The notes under the pieces: generated by a model
The model's database searches: none
What the model saw: the letters and a program-made list of their open reading frames with translations, nothing else
Told to the model about the DNA's origin: nothing
NCBI GenBank assembly: GCA_963643215.1
Contig: CAVIJY010000019.1
Coordinates: 1-28,682, forward strand
Reading direction: 5' to 3'
DNA: 28,682 bases
DNA from: Darwinimomas sp963643215
Lineage (GTDB): Bacteria > Bacillota > Clostridia > Lachnospirales > Lachnospiraceae
Shown: piece by piece, positions 13,758-22,256 of the stretch
How the letters are laid out: every line of letters starts with the position of its first letter
How positions within the stretch are numbered: the stretch's first letter is position 1
Program-made: the position numbers and the translations under genes

Positions 13758-14396
13758 TCAATCCTCTATCTCAAACTTGGCTTTCGGCAGATTCCAGTTG
13801 TAGTGTGTCGCCAGAAGCCTCAGAACTATCACCAGAATCATGCCGGCCAGCATGGACGGCCAGCCGCCCAGCACGGGCCACAGCAGATAGCAGACCGCCG
13901 CGCCCAGTATAGCCGCGCATGCATATATCTGCTCCACCAGGATAAACGGTGTATCTCCTGCCAGCACATCCCGCAGCATGCCGCCTCCCACTCCCGTGAT
14001 GGTTCCTACAAATACAGCCAGAAATATATTGTTCTGCGCGCAGCTTACCGATATGCTCACCCCGTTTACCACAAATATCCCGAGCCCTATCGAATCTGCC
14101 AGCAGCAGCACATTCTTGTATACCTTGCGATGACGAAGGATAGCCTTATTCACCTGTGGCAGGAAAAGTATCACCGACACTCCTACGGCGCACAACGCGT
14201 ATCTTGGATCGCGAAACACCGCCGGAGGTATCCTCCCCAGCACGATATCGCGTATCGCGCCTCCCCCGACAGCGGTTACAACTCCCAGAATGATGACTCC
14301 GAACAGATCCATCTTTTTGCGCAGCCCCAGTACCGCTCCAGATATGGCAAATGCGACGGTGCCTATCAGTTCCGAGATAGCGATAAATGTCTCCAT
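13758..14396 (-). CDS. TRIC/YicG-family (UPF0126) small-solute or cation channel protein
   Basis: A membrane protein of 212 residues with seven hydrophobic helices built from two similar halves. Each half carries the signature glycine loop: VVTAVGGGAIRDIVLGRIPP in the first and VGTITGVGGGMLRDVLAGD in the second. Bacterial members are homotrimers described as TRIC-type cation channels or, for YicG, as glycine carriers; the transported solute here cannot be told. GGGAGG lies 9 nt before the ATG. It has its own promoter at 14424-14452 and converges on the oadB-oadG unit. Confidence 0.92.
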   Translation of the reverse strand: METFIAISELIGTVAFAISGAVLGLRKKMDLFGVIILGVVTAVGGGAIRDIVLGRIPPAVFRDPRYALCAVGVSVILFLPQVNKAILRHRKVYKNVLLLADSIGLGIFVVNGVSISVSCAQNNIFLAVFVGTITGVGGGMLRDVLAGDTPFILVEQIYACAAILGAAVCYLLWPVLGGWPSMLAGMILVIVLRLLATHYNWNLPKAKFEIED

Positions 14397-14423
14397 AACA
14401 TCTTTCCTCCCAACAGCAAACTA

Positions 14424-14452
14424 TTTGTAACGAATATTCAAAGTATTGTCAA
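14424..14452 (-). promoter_or_regulatory. Promoter of the TRIC-family gene
   Basis: On the minus strand TTGACA (14452-14447), a 17-bp spacer and TACAAA (14429-14424) are seen, 28 bp before the start codon. The clpB terminator lies just upstream, so the gene is an independent unit. Confidence 0.65.
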
Positions 14453-14496
14453 TAACATTCGCTGCCCTGTATATGACAGGAGCGTATCCTGCCGCA

Positions 14497-14549
14497 AAAA
14501 GCACCCCGCCGATGCCCGGCTCTGATTTCTGTCCGGCATCTGCGGGGTG
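14497..14549 (-). terminator. Strong intrinsic terminator of clpB
   Basis: CACCCCGC-C-GATGCCCGG (14502-14519) pairs with CCGGCATC-T-GCGGGGTG (14533-14549). On the minus strand CTTTTTG follows. It lies 47 bp past the clpB stop. Confidence 0.92.
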
Positions 14550-14595
14550 TATCTGTTTTCTTTGCTGCTTATATCTGCTCTGCGGCTTCAGAAGC

Positions 14596-17187
14596 TTATC
14601 TTCCGGCTGCATCTGCCGTAAGCTCTCCATCCTTCATATCAACAGTGATGACATCTCCCTGATGCACATCTCCCTCACCAAGGATCAGCCTTGCAACCAT
14701 AGTCTCGACATGCTTCTGGATATATCTCTTCAGCGGTCTCGCTCCGTATACAGGATCGTATCCGTTGTCGATGACATATCGCTTTGCTGCGTCTGTAAGC
14801 CTGATGGAAAGCTCTTGATCTGCTATTCGCCTGTTCAGGTCATCTATCGTCAGATCCACGATATTGCCTATATTATCCTTTGTCAGCGGCTTAAAGAGTA
14901 TGATCTCATCAAGTCTGTTCAGGAATTCAGGTCTGAAGGAGCTTCTAAGGTCATTCATGACCATCTCACGCGCATCTGTCTTGATCTCTCCGGAGTCATC
15001 TATTCCGTCCAGAAGATACTGCGATCCGATGTTGCTTGTCATGATGATGATAGTATTCTTAAAGTCTACTGTCTTGCCGAGCGAATCGGTGATTCTTCCG
15101 TCATCCAGTACCTGAAGCAGTACATTAAACACATCCGGATGTGCCTTCTCTACCTCGTCAAACAGCACTACCGAATACGGCTTTCTTCTGACAGCCTCTG
15201 TCAGCTGACCGCCCTCATCATATCCGACATAGCCGGGAGGCGCTCCTATCAGACGGCTCACGGAGAACTTCTCCATGTACTCACTCATATCCAGTCTGAC
15301 CATGTTGCTCTCATCATCAAACAGAGCCTCTGCCAGCGATTTCGCCAGCTCCGTCTTTCCTACGCCCGTGGGTCCGAGGAACAGAAATGAGCCTATGGGC
15401 TTGCTCGGATCCTTTATACCTGCCTTGCTTCTTTGGATGGCCTCTACAACCAGCTGTACAGCCTCATCCTGGCCGATGACTCTTTCATGAAGCTTGTCCG
15501 CAAGATGAAGCGTCTTGCTTCTCTCTGATTCGTTGAGCTTCGCCACAGGGATATGCGTCCATCGGGAGATGATCTTGGCTATCTCATCATCTGTCACCTG
15601 CTCATGCACAAGCGACAGATCCTGTGATTTGACCCTTGCCTCCTCCTCTTCAAGCTGCTTTTGCAGCTCAGGAAGCTTTCCGTACTGAAGCTGGGCCGCA
15701 GTATCCAGATCATACCTTCTCTGAGCATCCTCGATCTGTCTGTTCACCGCCTCGATCTGCTCTCTGATCGTCGCCAGATGCGCTACGGAATTCTTCTCAT
15801 TTTCCCACTTGGCCTTCATGGAGGCCAGCTCACTCTCGCGCTCACCCAGCTCCTTCTGGAGCTCTGCCAGGCGCTCCTTCGAGAGATTATCTGTCTCCTT
15901 CTTCAGCGCACTTTCCTCGATCTTCATCTGGAGAACCTTACGCTGCAGCTCATCTACTTCCGTAGGCATGGAGTCCATCTCCGTCTTAATCAGTGCGCAA
16001 GCCTCATCTACCAGATCTATAGCCTTATCAGGAAGAAATCTGTCCGTGATGTATCTGTCAGACAGCGTGGCTGCACTTACCAGTGCGGAGTCCGTTATCT
16101 TCACTCCATGGTAGTTCTCATATCTTTCCTTGAGACCTCTCAGGATAGATATCGTATCCTCCACGGACGGCTGATCTATGAGCACCGGCTGGAACCTTCT
16201 CTCAAGTGCAGCATCCTTCTCGATATACTTTCTGTATTCATCAAGAGTCGTCGCTCCTATGCAGTGAAGCTCGCCTCTTGCCAGCATAGGCTTGAGCATA
16301 TTGCCGGCATCCATACTGCCCTCTGACGCTCCGGCGCCAACTATTGTGTGCAGCTCATCTATGAAGAGGATGATCTTGCCCTCCGAGGCCTTCACCTCCT
16401 CGAGGACGGCCTTCAGCCTTTCCTCAAACTCACCTCTGTACTTGGCACCCGCCACAAGGCTTGCCATATCCAGAGCAAAGACCTTCTTGTCCTTCAGACC
16501 CTCCGGCACATCGCCTCTGACTATTCTCTGGGCCAGCCCCTCTACTACCGCTGTCTTGCCCACACCGGGCTCACCGATGAGAACAGGATTGTTCTTCGTC
16601 TTTCTTGACAATATCTGTATCGTGTTTCTTATCTCGCTGTCACGGCCTATCACGGGATCCAGCTTCTGATTCCGGGCCTTCTCCACGAGATCTTCGCCAT
16701 ATTTGGTCAGTGTATCATATGTGGCCTCGGGATTGTCCGATGTAACCTTCTGATTACCTCTTACCTGAGAAAGCGCCGTAAGGAACTTCTCCCTTGTAAT
16801 GCCGTATGCGCGAAACAGCTCCTTCATGGACGAATCCGGATGGTTCAGCATACACAAAAACAGATGCTCTACAGAGATATACTCGTCTCCCATCTGTTTG
16901 GCCTCATCCTCCGCTTTGATCAGTACCTGATTCAGATCATTGGAGATATAGGGCTGCCCGCCCTGCACCTTCGGGTACTTTTCTATCACGGAACGAAGCT
17001 CATTTTCAAATTGATTTATATTGATTTCCATCCTGGTGAGCATGGAGGCGATCAGAGATCCCTCCTGCCCGATCAGTCCCATCAGCAGATGAGCCTGTCG
17101 GATCTCCTGATTTCCGTACTCTCCGGCGATCTTCTCCATATCCTGTACCGCCTCGATGGATTTCTTTGTGAATCTGTCAATCTTCAT
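14596..17187 (-). CDS. clpB: ClpB disaggregase (Hsp104 family AAA+ chaperone)
   Basis: A protein of 863 residues, full length for ClpB. The N-terminal Clp repeat domain (about 1-145) is followed by AAA-1 with Walker A GEPGVGKT (about 205) and Walker B IILFIDELHTIVGAG. The coiled-coil middle domain (about 405-525) marks it as ClpB rather than ClpA or ClpC. AAA-2 has GPTGVGKT (about 605) and SVVLFDEVEKAHPDV. There is no ClpP-docking IGF loop. It is a cytoplasmic hexamer that pulls proteins out of aggregates together with DnaK. GGGAG lies 10 nt before the ATG. It is transcribed alone, from the promoter and operator at 17222-17277 to its own terminator. Confidence 0.98.
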   Translation of the reverse strand: MKIDRFTKKSIEAVQDMEKIAGEYGNQEIRQAHLLMGLIGQEGSLIASMLTRMEININQFENELRSVIEKYPKVQGGQPYISNDLNQVLIKAEDEAKQMGDEYISVEHLFLCMLNHPDSSMKELFRAYGITREKFLTALSQVRGNQKVTSDNPEATYDTLTKYGEDLVEKARNQKLDPVIGRDSEIRNTIQILSRKTKNNPVLIGEPGVGKTAVVEGLAQRIVRGDVPEGLKDKKVFALDMASLVAGAKYRGEFEERLKAVLEEVKASEGKIILFIDELHTIVGAGASEGSMDAGNMLKPMLARGELHCIGATTLDEYRKYIEKDAALERRFQPVLIDQPSVEDTISILRGLKERYENYHGVKITDSALVSAATLSDRYITDRFLPDKAIDLVDEACALIKTEMDSMPTEVDELQRKVLQMKIEESALKKETDNLSKERLAELQKELGERESELASMKAKWENEKNSVAHLATIREQIEAVNRQIEDAQRRYDLDTAAQLQYGKLPELQKQLEEEEARVKSQDLSLVHEQVTDDEIAKIISRWTHIPVAKLNESERSKTLHLADKLHERVIGQDEAVQLVVEAIQRSKAGIKDPSKPIGSFLFLGPTGVGKTELAKSLAEALFDDESNMVRLDMSEYMEKFSVSRLIGAPPGYVGYDEGGQLTEAVRRKPYSVVLFDEVEKAHPDVFNVLLQVLDDGRITDSLGKTVDFKNTIIIMTSNIGSQYLLDGIDDSGEIKTDAREMVMNDLRSSFRPEFLNRLDEIILFKPLTKDNIGNIVDLTIDDLNRRIADQELSIRLTDAAKRYVIDNGYDPVYGARPLKRYIQKHVETMVARLILGEGDVHQGDVITVDMKDGELTADAAGR

Positions 17188-17221
17188 TGTTCATCAACTC
17201 CCGTCTGTTCTGCAGGTTCAA

Positions 17222-17272
17222 AAGAACCATTGCATTTGTTCTATATGTAATATAACAAACACAATGGTTCTT
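17222..17272. repeat. Large inverted repeat over the clpB promoter (candidate operator)
   Basis: AAGAACCATTG-CA-TTTGTT (17222-17240) and AACAAA-CA-CAATGGTTCTT (17254-17272) are inverted copies. Only the CA dinucleotide at the same place in each arm breaks the symmetry. The centre is 13 bp. It spans the spacer and -10 of the clpB promoter and abuts the -35. It does not match CIRCE or the CtsR heptad repeat. Confidence 0.8.
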
Positions 17273-17277
17273 GTCAA
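17249..17277 (-). promoter_or_regulatory. Promoter of clpB
   Basis: On the minus strand a consensus TTGACA (17277-17272), a 17-bp spacer and TATATT (17254-17249) are seen. Transcription would start near 17242, giving a roughly 55-nt leader with a small GGTTC-TTTT-GAACC hairpin. Confidence 0.85.
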
Positions 17278-17310
17278 TCGCTTCATATTCTCTTCACAAT
17301 TTTTCTCGGG

Positions 17311-18609
17311 CTACTTGAATTTATAGCTCGTCATCTCTGTCGCCGATGTTATGACATATTCTCCCGGAAGTGTGCCTCTGATGGCATATTTCGGGTCTCC
17401 GGTGAATTCGCCGTCATATTTGATAACTCCCTGCAGCGTCATTATCATCATCTGATTATTGCCGTACAGATATATATACGACCCGTCGGTGCTCAGATGC
17501 GTATGCTCGAAGCTGTACAGTCTGTCAAGCTCCTTTGTTCCGTCCTGCTTATAGATGGTAAGCCTGCGGGAGCCCCCGTCCTCGCTGCTGGCCGTGATCA
17601 CGCCTACATGATTCTTATAATTAAATATCGACAGTATCTCCTCCTCTATCACCACCTCACGCACCAGCTCCGGTGAAGCCAGATTCTTTGATGAGAAGAA
17701 GTATATCCCGGTATCTCCGGCCGCATATGAATAAACAGAGTTGATGAACCTCACACGACCCAGAAATGTATGCTCAAACGGGCTCTCAAAGCCTCCCACA
17801 AGACGGTTCGGTATGTTCTTGCCTATCTCTGAAAAGTCATAAAATACCACACGGCTCTTAAATTCCAGCCCGTCCAGATATTCAAATGCCGCCATCAGCT
17901 GCGTTCCGTTCGGGGATAAGGCTATATCCGTAGGATATCCGTCTCCGGATATCAGGGACTTGATCGTGATATCTATATCTGATCCTTCCTTTGAGAAAAA
18001 TGTTATATAGCTGGCAGAGGTATCCTCTATGATTGCGGCCACCACACCTGTGGAGGAGACAACCGCCTTGGTGACAGGCAGCAGCGTCTGCGCAGTTCCG
18101 GTCTTTCCGGTCGCGTTGTATATGTTGATTTGATTTTCTCCAATGCCGTATATGCAGGCATAATCCCCGCTTACATATACCCCGGGGGACTTCATCTCAT
18201 AGCTGTCTGCCCATACATCAGTGCCTGAAGCATTTATATATCTCGCTCCGTCATGGGAGTACTTGATCACATTGTCTCCAAAGCCGACCAGCCCCACATA
18301 GCTTCCGGCTCCCAGCTGTCTGCTCTGATTTTCCTCATAGGTCGTATAGCGGAAATGATGCACGAAAAGCCACCCGGCCGTCACGACAGAAACTGCGCTG
18401 ACTATCACAAATACCACTATACGAAGGCGCCATCTCCTGCGGGTTCTTTGCTTGCGTTCAAGCTCATGTACCCGTTTGTCGCCTTCATGAGCCTCATCAT
18501 ATCTGCCGTAATCTGCCACGCCCGGTTCGTCGTAGGGTACACCATGTCTTCCTCCGTCCACCATGCGGCTTCTAAGCTCTTTTTTTCTGTCTTCTCTGTT
18601 TCCAGGCAT
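17311..18609 (-). CDS. DUF5711-type membrane-anchored beta-propeller-like protein
   Basis: A protein of 432 residues. A charged cytoplasmic N-terminus (about 1-60, rich in Arg, Asp and Glu) is followed by one membrane helix (about 63-83, RIVVFVIVSAVSVVTAGW). A large extracytoplasmic beta-rich domain comes next, with repeating hydrophobic-Gly-Asp blades such as VYVSGDYACIYG, TDIALSPNGTQLMAAF and STDGSYIYLYGN. This matches the clostridial DUF5711 family, whose function is unknown. It lies 5 bp after the coiled-coil membrane protein gene, so the two are co-translated and probably work together at the cell surface. Confidence 0.8.
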   Translation of the reverse strand: MPGNREDRKKELRSRMVDGGRHGVPYDEPGVADYGRYDEAHEGDKRVHELERKQRTRRRWRLRIVVFVIVSAVSVVTAGWLFVHHFRYTTYEENQSRQLGAGSYVGLVGFGDNVIKYSHDGARYINASGTDVWADSYEMKSPGVYVSGDYACIYGIGENQINIYNATGKTGTAQTLLPVTKAVVSSTGVVAAIIEDTSASYITFFSKEGSDIDITIKSLISGDGYPTDIALSPNGTQLMAAFEYLDGLEFKSRVVFYDFSEIGKNIPNRLVGGFESPFEHTFLGRVRFINSVYSYAAGDTGIYFFSSKNLASPELVREVVIEEEILSIFNYKNHVGVITASSEDGGSRRLTIYKQDGTKELDRLYSFEHTHLSTDGSYIYLYGNNQMMIMTLQGVIKYDGEFTGDPKYAIRGTLPGEYVITSATEMTSYKFK

Positions 18610-18614
18610 CCGAT

Positions 18615-19706
18615 TCAGCCTTCCATCATATGTTCGTATTCTTCTTTAGCCTCGGAGATATTGGCAGCGGTGCCGTGGTTGATTATATCCTCCAGGGCAT
18701 CTATCCTCTCGCGGTTCATAAACCGCTCTCCGAGATAGACCTCATAATCATTGGTTATCTGCAGCGTTTTGGCCCGGTTCTCAGTCTCAAGCTGACCAAT
18801 CCTTGCAGCCGCTTCTCCTATCATAGTGTTCAGCTCATCCATCCTCGGCTGAGCATTGCGGGTCAGCTCATCGGCTATGGTTCCGGCTGTCACATCGTCA
18901 AACTCCGCAAGCGCCTCGCGCCTTCCCCCTCTGACATCTGCCAGCTCATTCTGGATACGGGCGATTTCATCATCATACACGCCCAGATTGTAGATATCCT
19001 CGTTTGTATCATTTTTGATATCCTGAGCGATCTCATCGATACGATCACTGTTGTCTCTTATCTGTGCCCGTCTTTCAACGGCCTCGCTCAGTACATCATG
19101 ATTCTCATATACCACCGTTCTGAGTATCCTGTAGAATATGCCGTTCAGCAGCAGTATAACCACTGCGAATACTCCTACGGACACCCATACATTTGTGATC
19201 CCCGATATGAGTATTATCATAGCCGGAATGCCTACATAGCACAGAAGCTCTATCGCCAGAAGCGCTCCGTAGTCCGCCGCGCCCTCCGGAAAATATATGA
19301 TATTGAACAGCCTTCCGTCGCAATAATCCGGAAGTCCGCGGCTTCGCAGATCCTCGGTTATCTTGCTTTTTATGCTGCGGTTCTCCACATGAAGTCCGGA
19401 TGTCTCCTCCGTGATGCGCTCCTGCATGCCGCGGTTTTTGGCCTTTCGCCTCTCTGCCTTCGCGCCCTCAAGGCGGGCCTGTACTCCGCTGATCTCTGTA
19501 TCATATGTGCGGGCTATCTGCGCCCGTCTCGATCTCAGCTCCCGGTCTATTGATGTCTCCAGATCAGCCTGTATATCCGCAAGCTCCTCCTCCATCCGGG
19601 CTCTGCGGGTTCTTTCCTCAGTGAGTTCACTTTTTATAGCCTCAGACTCAGCCAGAGCCTGTCTAGCGCCCTCAAAGAATGCTTTATAATCTGCTATAGG
19701 CTGCAT
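18615..19706 (-). CDS. Coiled-coil membrane protein with a central helical hairpin, unknown function
   Basis: A protein of 363 residues with no recognisable family. Residues about 15-125 form a long, highly charged coiled coil (Glu, Arg, Ala and Leu heptads). Two membrane helices follow (about 147-168 and 175-195). A second coiled coil (about 205-345) contains AVERRAQIRDNSDRIDEIAQD. Both coiled-coil arms must lie on the same side of the membrane, and their Glu/Arg content favours the cytoplasm. There is an ideal GGGGAGG 4 nt before the ATG, and it begins 11 bp after pgi and ends 5 bp before the DUF5711 gene. A structural or scaffold role paired with the DUF5711 protein is a guess from context. 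Confidence 0.75.
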   Translation of the reverse strand: MQPIADYKAFFEGARQALAESEAIKSELTEERTRRARMEEELADIQADLETSIDRELRSRRAQIARTYDTEISGVQARLEGAKAERRKAKNRGMQERITEETSGLHVENRSIKSKITEDLRSRGLPDYCDGRLFNIIYFPEGAADYGALLAIELLCYVGIPAMIILISGITNVWVSVGVFAVVILLLNGIFYRILRTVVYENHDVLSEAVERRAQIRDNSDRIDEIAQDIKNDTNEDIYNLGVYDDEIARIQNELADVRGGRREALAEFDDVTAGTIADELTRNAQPRMDELNTMIGEAAARIGQLETENRAKTLQITNDYEVYLGERFMNRERIDALEDIINHGTAANISEAKEEYEHMMEG

Positions 19707-19717
19707 CTTTCCTCCCC

Positions 19718-21034
19718 TTAAGATCTCTTTGCCAGTTGCTCGTGCAGCTCTTCATATCCGGGCTTGCCAAGCAGGGCAAACATATTCCTCTTATAGCTTT
19801 CGACTCCAGGCTGGTTGAACGGGTTTACTCCCAGTATATAGCCGCTCACTCCGCATGCATACTCCATGGTATACATCATCTCACCGATGTGATAGGCGTC
19901 CAGTCTGCCCAGTGTCATGACTCCTACAGGCACGCCTCCGTCGCTGTGAGCTATGACAGTTCCCCGCATAGCGCAGTGATTTACCTCATCCACGCTCATC
20001 CCTGCCAGAAAATTCAGGCCGTCACCATCGTTCTCATCTTTTTCCAGCACCAGCGGGTCATCGTCACCTTCTATATTCAATACCGTCTCCATAAGAAATC
20101 TGGGTCCCTCCTGGATATACTGACCCATGGAATGCAGATCCGTAGTCAGATCTACAGCCGCCGGAAATATACCTCGGCCCTCCTTGCCTTCACTCTCTCC
20201 GTAAAGCTGCTTCCACCACTCGGATACATAATGGAGCCTCGGCTCAAAGTTGGACAATATCTCTATTGCATAGCCCTTTTCACGAAGTATATTCCTGACC
20301 GCTGCGTACTTCAGCGCCGTGTTGTCCGGCCAAGGCGTCTCTACAGCGGAGGTCCTTGCGGCTGCAGCTCCCTCAAGCAGTTCATCCGTATCTATGCCTG
20401 CCACAGCCATGGGCAGCAGTCCCACAGCTGTCAGAACCGAGAACCGTCCTCCCACATCATCCGGAACCACGAAGCTCTCCCAGCCCTGCTCGTCTGCCTG
20501 TGATTTCAGGGCTCCCTTTCTGCTGTCCGTAGTGGCGTAGATCCTCATTTTGGCCTCTTTGCCGTATCTGGCCGTCAGCATATCCCTGAATATGCGAAAT
20601 GCTATGGCAGGTTCTGTCGTAGTTCCCGATTTTGATATTACATTAATAGAAAATGACCTTGCACCGATATATTTTATGATATCCTGTATATATCTCTGAG
20701 ACAATGAATTGCCGCAGAAGATGATCTCTGTTCCTTTTTTTACGAACTCACTTCCGAGAGCCTCAATCACGGCCCTCGCGCCCAGATATGAGCCGCCTAT
20801 GCCTATCACCAGCAGCACCTCGGAGTCTGATTGTATCCTTGCTGCGGCCTTTTTTATTCTGTCATATTCCTCTTTGTCATAGCATACCGGAAGATCTATC
20901 CAGCCAAGATAGTCACTTCCTGCACCGCTTCTCTTCATCAGTACATCCTGAGCCTGAAGCGTTCTCTCACGGTATCCCTCCAGCTCCGCCTCTGTTACGG
21001 CCGCAAGCACCTTTGAATAGTCATATCTGAGCAT
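19718..21034 (-). CDS. pgi: Glucose-6-phosphate isomerase
   Basis: A protein of 438 residues, the short form usual in Firmicutes. It interconverts glucose-6-phosphate and fructose-6-phosphate in the cytoplasm. The phosphosugar-binding SIS domains show IGIGGSYLGARAVIEAL, VISKSGTTTEPAIAFR and the PGI signature region DVGGRFSVLTAVGLLP. QYIQEGPRFLMETVL and the C-terminal NPFNQPGVESYK with the catalytic-loop Lys follow. The start has GGGGGA 5 nt upstream. A promoter with TATAAT lies at 21063-21091. The two membrane protein genes that follow closely probably share its transcript. Confidence 0.98.
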   Translation of the reverse strand: MLRYDYSKVLAAVTEAELEGYRERTLQAQDVLMKRSGAGSDYLGWIDLPVCYDKEEYDRIKKAAARIQSDSEVLLVIGIGGSYLGARAVIEALGSEFVKKGTEIIFCGNSLSQRYIQDIIKYIGARSFSINVISKSGTTTEPAIAFRIFRDMLTARYGKEAKMRIYATTDSRKGALKSQADEQGWESFVVPDDVGGRFSVLTAVGLLPMAVAGIDTDELLEGAAAARTSAVETPWPDNTALKYAAVRNILREKGYAIEILSNFEPRLHYVSEWWKQLYGESEGKEGRGIFPAAVDLTTDLHSMGQYIQEGPRFLMETVLNIEGDDDPLVLEKDENDGDGLNFLAGMSVDEVNHCAMRGTVIAHSDGGVPVGVMTLGRLDAYHIGEMMYTMEYACGVSGYILGVNPFNQPGVESYKRNMFALLGKPGYEELHEQLAKRS

Positions 21035-21062
21035 ATCTGTCCCCCTGATTGTATATACTGAA

Positions 21063-21091
21063 ATTATAACTCATACCTGCCGCAATCTCCA
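21063..21091 (-). promoter_or_regulatory. Promoter of pgi, with overlapping inverted repeat
   Basis: On the minus strand TGGAGA (21091-21086), a 17-bp spacer and a consensus TATAAT (21068-21063) are seen. CTGCCGC (21077-21083) and GCGGCAG (21099-21105) are perfect inverted copies that enclose the -35. They could act as an operator or, in RNA from upstream, as the terminator stem of the DHHW gene; no T-run follows, so the operator reading is at least as likely. Confidence 0.6.
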
Positions 21092-21128
21092 TCCGCGGGC
21101 GGCAGTGATATATGATTCTTTCTCTGAC

Positions 21129-22247
21129 CTATCTTATCCTGAAGGTTGCCAGCTCATATGCATTGCGCTCGACGCATTCAAATACAACTATGTCCGGATC
21201 GATATCCGTGATGTCATCATACGAGTAAAACATCTGATGCCTGTAATAGCTCTCGTTAAATTGAGAGCTTATGAACATGGACATATGCGTCGCAAAGGAA
21301 TCTCTTATCATATATATCCTGCGAGGATCTGCCTCCTCGGCTGAAAGCTTTGTCAGCCCGTAGAAATCATCCTGAATCAGCTTCAGATTATGGCTGTTCG
21401 GTATCCCGACGGTGATCTCACTATCCTGCCCGGCAAGGATGCTTTCAAGACCAAGCATCCTTGCCAGATCTCCCGTGCTGGCCCGGCTTGAGGTTATCTG
21501 AAGGCTTTTGTCATTGATTTTGTTCATTTCTATCCCAAGTTCTTTAAGTAATGCAGCTGCGCCGATATATCCTCCGAGTGAATTCCAATGCGTATCGGTC
21601 TTGAAATACATATCATATTCACTGCTGTCCTTGGCCTGCATCAGCTCCTCGTAGGGATATACGACTCTCAGATCCGTATGCTCCCTAAGATAGCTCACTA
21701 TCTGCATCACTCTGTATGTATCTGCCGGGGCTCCGTATCTGTCAGGCATGTGTTCACTGTATATTCTCTCCTTGTTCGGCGCTATGAAGATCACGAATTC
21801 TCTGCCTGACTGCGCCAGAAGATCTCTTTGAGCCACGCAATTGTCGGCTATCGACTTCAGCTCCTGCTGTGTCAGCAGACATCTGCCCTGATAATCATCG
21901 ATAGGGTCATTGTCCTCTCCGCTGGTTGATTTGTAGAAAAGCCATCCGTCCTTTCCCAGAATCACCGATTCGTTAGAGGATCTTTTAAATATAAAATAGT
22001 CGATAGCCGAATCTATCGTGACCAGATAATTTCTGAATGGTATCCTGTCATTGATATAGCTTTCGCATTCATCAAAAAACTCATCAAGGCCTGCCAAAGT
22101 CGGCATCGACGGTCTCGGAGCCATAGCCCGGTTTTCATTGTTTTTCACATCTGCGAATGATCTGAAGCCGATCCAGATAAACCACGACAGACATATACAT
22201 ATAAAAGCTCCGTAGATCAGTGCCGGAGCCGTCTTGCTCTTCTTCAT
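21129..22247 (-). CDS. DHHW/AlgX-AlgJ-like O-acetyltransferase partner protein
   Basis: A protein of 372 residues. A single N-terminal helix (about 8-27) places the rest outside the membrane. The SGNH-like domain of the DHHW/AlgX/AlgJ group is recognisable from NENRAMAPRPSMP, the partner-typical ESYINDRIPFRN, LGKDGWLFYKS and FIAPNKERIYSEHMP. The catalytic DTHWNSLGGY (Asp and His) and MIRDSFATHM (Ser) follow. It accepts acyl groups passed through the membrane by the MBOAT protein encoded 9 bp upstream and puts them on an extracellular polysaccharide. AAGGTGAGAGG forms its ribosome site within the end of the upstream gene. Confidence 0.9.
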   Translation of the reverse strand: MKKSKTAPALIYGAFICICLSWFIWIGFRSFADVKNNENRAMAPRPSMPTLAGLDEFFDECESYINDRIPFRNYLVTIDSAIDYFIFKRSSNESVILGKDGWLFYKSTSGEDNDPIDDYQGRCLLTQQELKSIADNCVAQRDLLAQSGREFVIFIAPNKERIYSEHMPDRYGAPADTYRVMQIVSYLREHTDLRVVYPYEELMQAKDSSEYDMYFKTDTHWNSLGGYIGAAALLKELGIEMNKINDKSLQITSSRASTGDLARMLGLESILAGQDSEITVGIPNSHNLKLIQDDFYGLTKLSAEEADPRRIYMIRDSFATHMSMFISSQFNESYYRHQMFYSYDDITDIDPDIVVFECVERNAYELATFRIR

Positions 22248-22256
22248 CCTCTCACC

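Noticed and set aside
14446..15390. Long plus-strand open frame of 314 codons opposite clpB
   Set aside because: It lies wholly opposite a highly conserved gene and its terminator, and its product is a Cys/Ser/Arg-rich shadow without motifs.
17188..17310. CIRCE or CtsR operator upstream of clpB
   Set aside because: Neither TTAGCACTC/GAGTGCTAA nor the GGTCAAA-type heptads are present; the only dyad is the unrelated 17222-17272 repeat.
18630..19553. Plus-strand open frame of 307 codons opposite the coiled-coil gene
   Set aside because: It is the antisense of a well-supported operon gene, with no ribosome site and a Tyr/Cys/Ile-rich, motif-free product.
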